DNA of 64,000 bases. Origin: Bacteroides mediterraneensis. GTDB lineage: Bacteria; Bacteroidota; Bacteroidia; Bacteroidales; Bacteroidaceae. The stretch spans positions 186,001-250,000 of the forward strand of contig NZ_JACJKA010000001.1 of the NCBI RefSeq assembly GCF_016900355.1. Reading direction: 5' to 3'. Shown piece by piece: positions 62,061 through 64,000 of this stretch. The notes beneath the pieces are model-generated. The model worked only from the letters and a program-made list of their open reading frames with translations. It was not told the DNA's origin and did not search any database. Numbering within the stretch: position 1 is the stretch's first letter; each line of letters opens with the position of its first letter. The position numbers and the translations under genes are program-made.

Positions 62061-63533
62061 ATGAAACGATTTCTTATCCTATCCATGGGATGTGTGTTTG
62101 TTTCCTCTATGTGCGCACAAAGCCGTAGCCCTGAAGAAATATTCAAACAATTCAAACAACAGCAGATAGAGAGCTACAAAGATTTTCGCAAAGAAGCAAA
62201 CCAAAAATACATAGAATTTATGAGGGGAAAATGGGATTGGTTTAGCTCAGAAACTTCTATCAAGGACATAGAAAACGATATCAAACCGATGCCGGCACCT
62301 TCCGCTCCAGACAAAGAGGAAATAAAAGGACTTAAGAAAGAGGTTCTGGAACACGGAAAGGTAGTCAACGCATACAGGAAACAGAAAGAACAGCCACACC
62401 CCCTTATGCCCATAACAGAAAACGGACAAGCCACACAGACTTTCCAGTTTCAGGCTTATGGCACAAAAATGGAAGTCAGACTGCAAAGTGGGGAAAAATA
62501 CAAGTTAAACAGTGCAGCTGAAAACGACGTAGCCGACATGTGGATGTATTTATCCAGCAAAAGCTTCAATAACATGCTCCATGATTGTCTGCAACTTCGA
62601 GAAGAACATAACTTATGCGACTGGGCTTATCTCAATATTCTGAAAGCGTTGAGCCAGCAATATTACGGAGAAAATACCAACGAGGCTGTAGTGATGCAAG
62701 CCTTCCTGTTCAACCAGTCGGGGTATAAGACCAGAATAGGACGCTCTAAAACCAACAGACTATACATGCTGGTTGCCAGTCCTAACACGATCTACGAGAA
62801 ACCCTATTTCAAGATAAAGGAAGAAGTATTTTACCCGCTGGACTATCAGGAAAGCGGACTCTATGTGTTTGCTCATGAATATCCAGGAGAAAAGGAGCTA
62901 AACTTGAGTCTTGAAAAAGTACCCATTTTCGATATGGCTACTTCCGATGCTCATACCCTAAAATCGAAAGCTGCGGATTCTCTCAGCATAGACTTGAAGT
63001 TCAATTCAAATTTGATGGACTTCTATTATTCATATCCACAGTCACACATCCACAATGATGAAATGACAAAATGGACAATCTATGCCTCCACTCCCTTAAG
63101 CGAATCGGTAAAGAAACAACTCTATCCCATACTGAAAAGCAAAATTGAGGGCAAAACGGATGTAGAGGCAGCCAACCTACTGATTGGATTTGTGCAAACA
63201 GCCTTTGAATATCAGTTAGATGAAGTGGTTTGGGGAAAAGACCATCCGTTCTTCCCTGAGGAAACATTGTTTTATCCATTCAGCGACTGCGAAGACAGAG
63301 CCGCCCTCTTCAGTAATCTTATAAGAGACTTACTGGGACTGAACACGGTACTGCTCTATTATCCGGGACACTTGGCGATGGCAGTTAAATTCAACGAGCA
63401 GGTAGAGGGGAAAACATTTCTGATAGACAATGGGGAATACACTTACTGCGAACCCACATGCAGCAGCTATGTGCCCGTTGGGTGGTGTCCGCCCAACCTC
63501 ACCTCCGTAAAACCAGTAATAATCAAATATTAA
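62061..63533 (+). CDS. Exported transglutaminase-like protein
   Basis: The 490-residue protein has a signal peptide (LSMGCVFVSSMCAQ), a helical N-terminal region and a C-terminal transglutaminase-like domain. The catalytic triad can be assigned as Cys in SDCEDRAALFSNLIRDLLG (about 409), His in YYPGHLAMAV (about 435) and Asp in FLIDNGEYTYCEPT (about 455). Such domains in exported bacterial proteins act as peptidases or protein crosslinkers. Substrate unknown. A beta-propeller gene follows after 24 bp. Confidence 0.8.
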   Translation: MKRFLILSMGCVFVSSMCAQSRSPEEIFKQFKQQQIESYKDFRKEANQKYIEFMRGKWDWFSSETSIKDIENDIKPMPAPSAPDKEEIKGLKKEVLEHGKVVNAYRKQKEQPHPLMPITENGQATQTFQFQAYGTKMEVRLQSGEKYKLNSAAENDVADMWMYLSSKSFNNMLHDCLQLREEHNLCDWAYLNILKALSQQYYGENTNEAVVMQAFLFNQSGYKTRIGRSKTNRLYMLVASPNTIYEKPYFKIKEEVFYPLDYQESGLYVFAHEYPGEKELNLSLEKVPIFDMATSDAHTLKSKAADSLSIDLKFNSNLMDFYYSYPQSHIHNDEMTKWTIYASTPLSESVKKQLYPILKSKIEGKTDVEAANLLIGFVQTAFEYQLDEVVWGKDHPFFPEETLFYPFSDCEDRAALFSNLIRDLLGLNTVLLYYPGHLAMAVKFNEQVEGKTFLIDNGEYTYCEPTCSSYVPVGWCPPNLTSVKPVIIKY

Positions 63534-63557
63534 GAACAAACAAAACACTAAAATAGT

Positions 63558-64000
63558 ATGAACAAATACAATTTATTTTTTAAGAACAAGAAACTTATCG
63601 CTTGTTTTCTGACAGCACTTTTAGGCTGTGAAGTAACTTCTGCACAGATAAAATTCGTCAAATCATTCCAGGCACAGCACGAAATTTCTGCTTTCGACAA
63701 TACCACTTTCTGTGTGGCCTATCTATCACAAGGAAATCTGATGACGCTGAGAGATACTCCGATTACCATTTACAACAAATTGAACATGCTGGCTTTCAAC
63801 CCGACCGGAAGTTCGTTGGCTGTAGTAAAACCCGGAAAAGAAATTCGCATCTACTCTTTCCTGAAAAAAGACAAAAAACTCTTCACACTGAAAGAAAAAA
63901 GAAAAGAATATAAAGATGCAGAAGTGACCAGCATGTGCTATTCAGCCAATGCACGGTACTTCATTGCTGCCACATCGGCCAACGAGATTATCATTTACGA
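63558..64000 (+). CDS. Exported WD40-like beta-propeller protein (partial, runs off the window)
   Basis: The reading frame from ATG at 63558 stays open to the right edge. It begins MNKYNLFFKNKKLIACFLTA with a signal peptide and continues with repeating units such as MLAFNPTGSSLAVVKPGKEI and MCYSANARYFIAATSANEII, the pattern of WD40/YVTN-like beta propellers. It probably provides a protein-binding platform for the operon. The full length and any extra domains lie outside the window. Confidence 0.75.
   Translation, partial: MNKYNLFFKNKKLIACFLTALLGCEVTSAQIKFVKSFQAQHEISAFDNTTFCVAYLSQGNLMTLRDTPITIYNKLNMLAFNPTGSSLAVVKPGKEIRIYSFLKKDKKLFTLKEKRKEYKDAEVTSMCYSANARYFIAATSANEIIIY

Noticed and set aside
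1-64000. Prophage, integrative element or insertion sequence
   Set aside because: No integrase, transposase, phage structural gene or terminal inverted repeats were found; gene content is mostly core.

Overview
The window looks like a chromosomal stretch of a Bacteroidales gut bacterium, most likely Bacteroides or Phocaeicola. The main reasons are: many starts lack a Shine-Dalgarno sequence but are preceded by the Bacteroidetes -33/-7 promoter (TTTG, about 19-21 nt, TAnnTTTG); the gene families are typical of the group (B12-dependent ribonucleotide reductase NrdJ, Ser-type sulfatase, DUF-type lipoproteins, choloylglycine hydrolase, paired DNA-repair radical SAM/DUF4130 genes); and dnaA is not linked to dnaN. 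I see no insertion sequence, prophage or CRISPR array. It is a mostly core region with a few accessory operons.

Layout. 1-9 kb: end of an amidase gene, an MCE/MlaD lipid-transport protein, dnaA, a nitroreductase, nrdJ, folB and a phosphoglycolate-phosphatase-like HAD gene. 9-19 kb: Sel1 protein, mnmA and marC-like gene (- strand), then a Crp-family regulator, M3 peptidase, lipoprotein, dCMP deaminase, CtpA-like protease and 5-formyl-THF cyclo-ligase (+), facing recF and a DUF721/DciA-like gene (-). 18-20 kb: TPR membrane protein, ribH, and a doubled tRNA-Tyr/tRNA-Gly unit. 20-27 kb: sulfatase, gcvT, pepT, an outer-membrane barrel and a PurF-like protein without its nucleophile. 27.6-28 kb: a - strand RNA operon (probable SRP RNA and two tRNA-Thr). 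28-32.4 kb: a six-gene + operon from DUF4199 to apbE.

32.6-42.6 kb is a - strand operon for a MacAB/TolC-like ABC efflux system followed by an NtrB/NtrC-like two-component pair. The -24/-12 type promoter and the perfect 22-bp palindrome in front of its first gene suggest sigma-54 control by its own regulator. 42.8-50.4 kb holds a radical SAM DNA-repair gene and its DUF4130 partner, split by a secreted choloylglycine-hydrolase-family gene on the other strand, then truA, an M15-like lipoprotein, a YeiH permease, an AraC regulator and a DUF308 membrane protein. 50.5-59.9 kb is a seven-gene - strand operon combining two outer-membrane barrels, imelysin, a di-heme oxidoreductase, a CxxCH lipoprotein, a Rid-fold protein and a fused cytochrome c synthase (CcsBA): a plausible periplasmic heme-c redox/iron system. 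60.4-64 kb is a + operon of exported proteins (LPP20-like, DUF4384-like, transglutaminase-like, beta-propeller) that runs off the end.

The most unusual structure is not a gene. Three intergenic regions between convergent genes (7832-7963, about 25768-25880, 32515-32602) each hold a short array of imperfect palindromes repeating about every 22 bp, with a different motif in each array.
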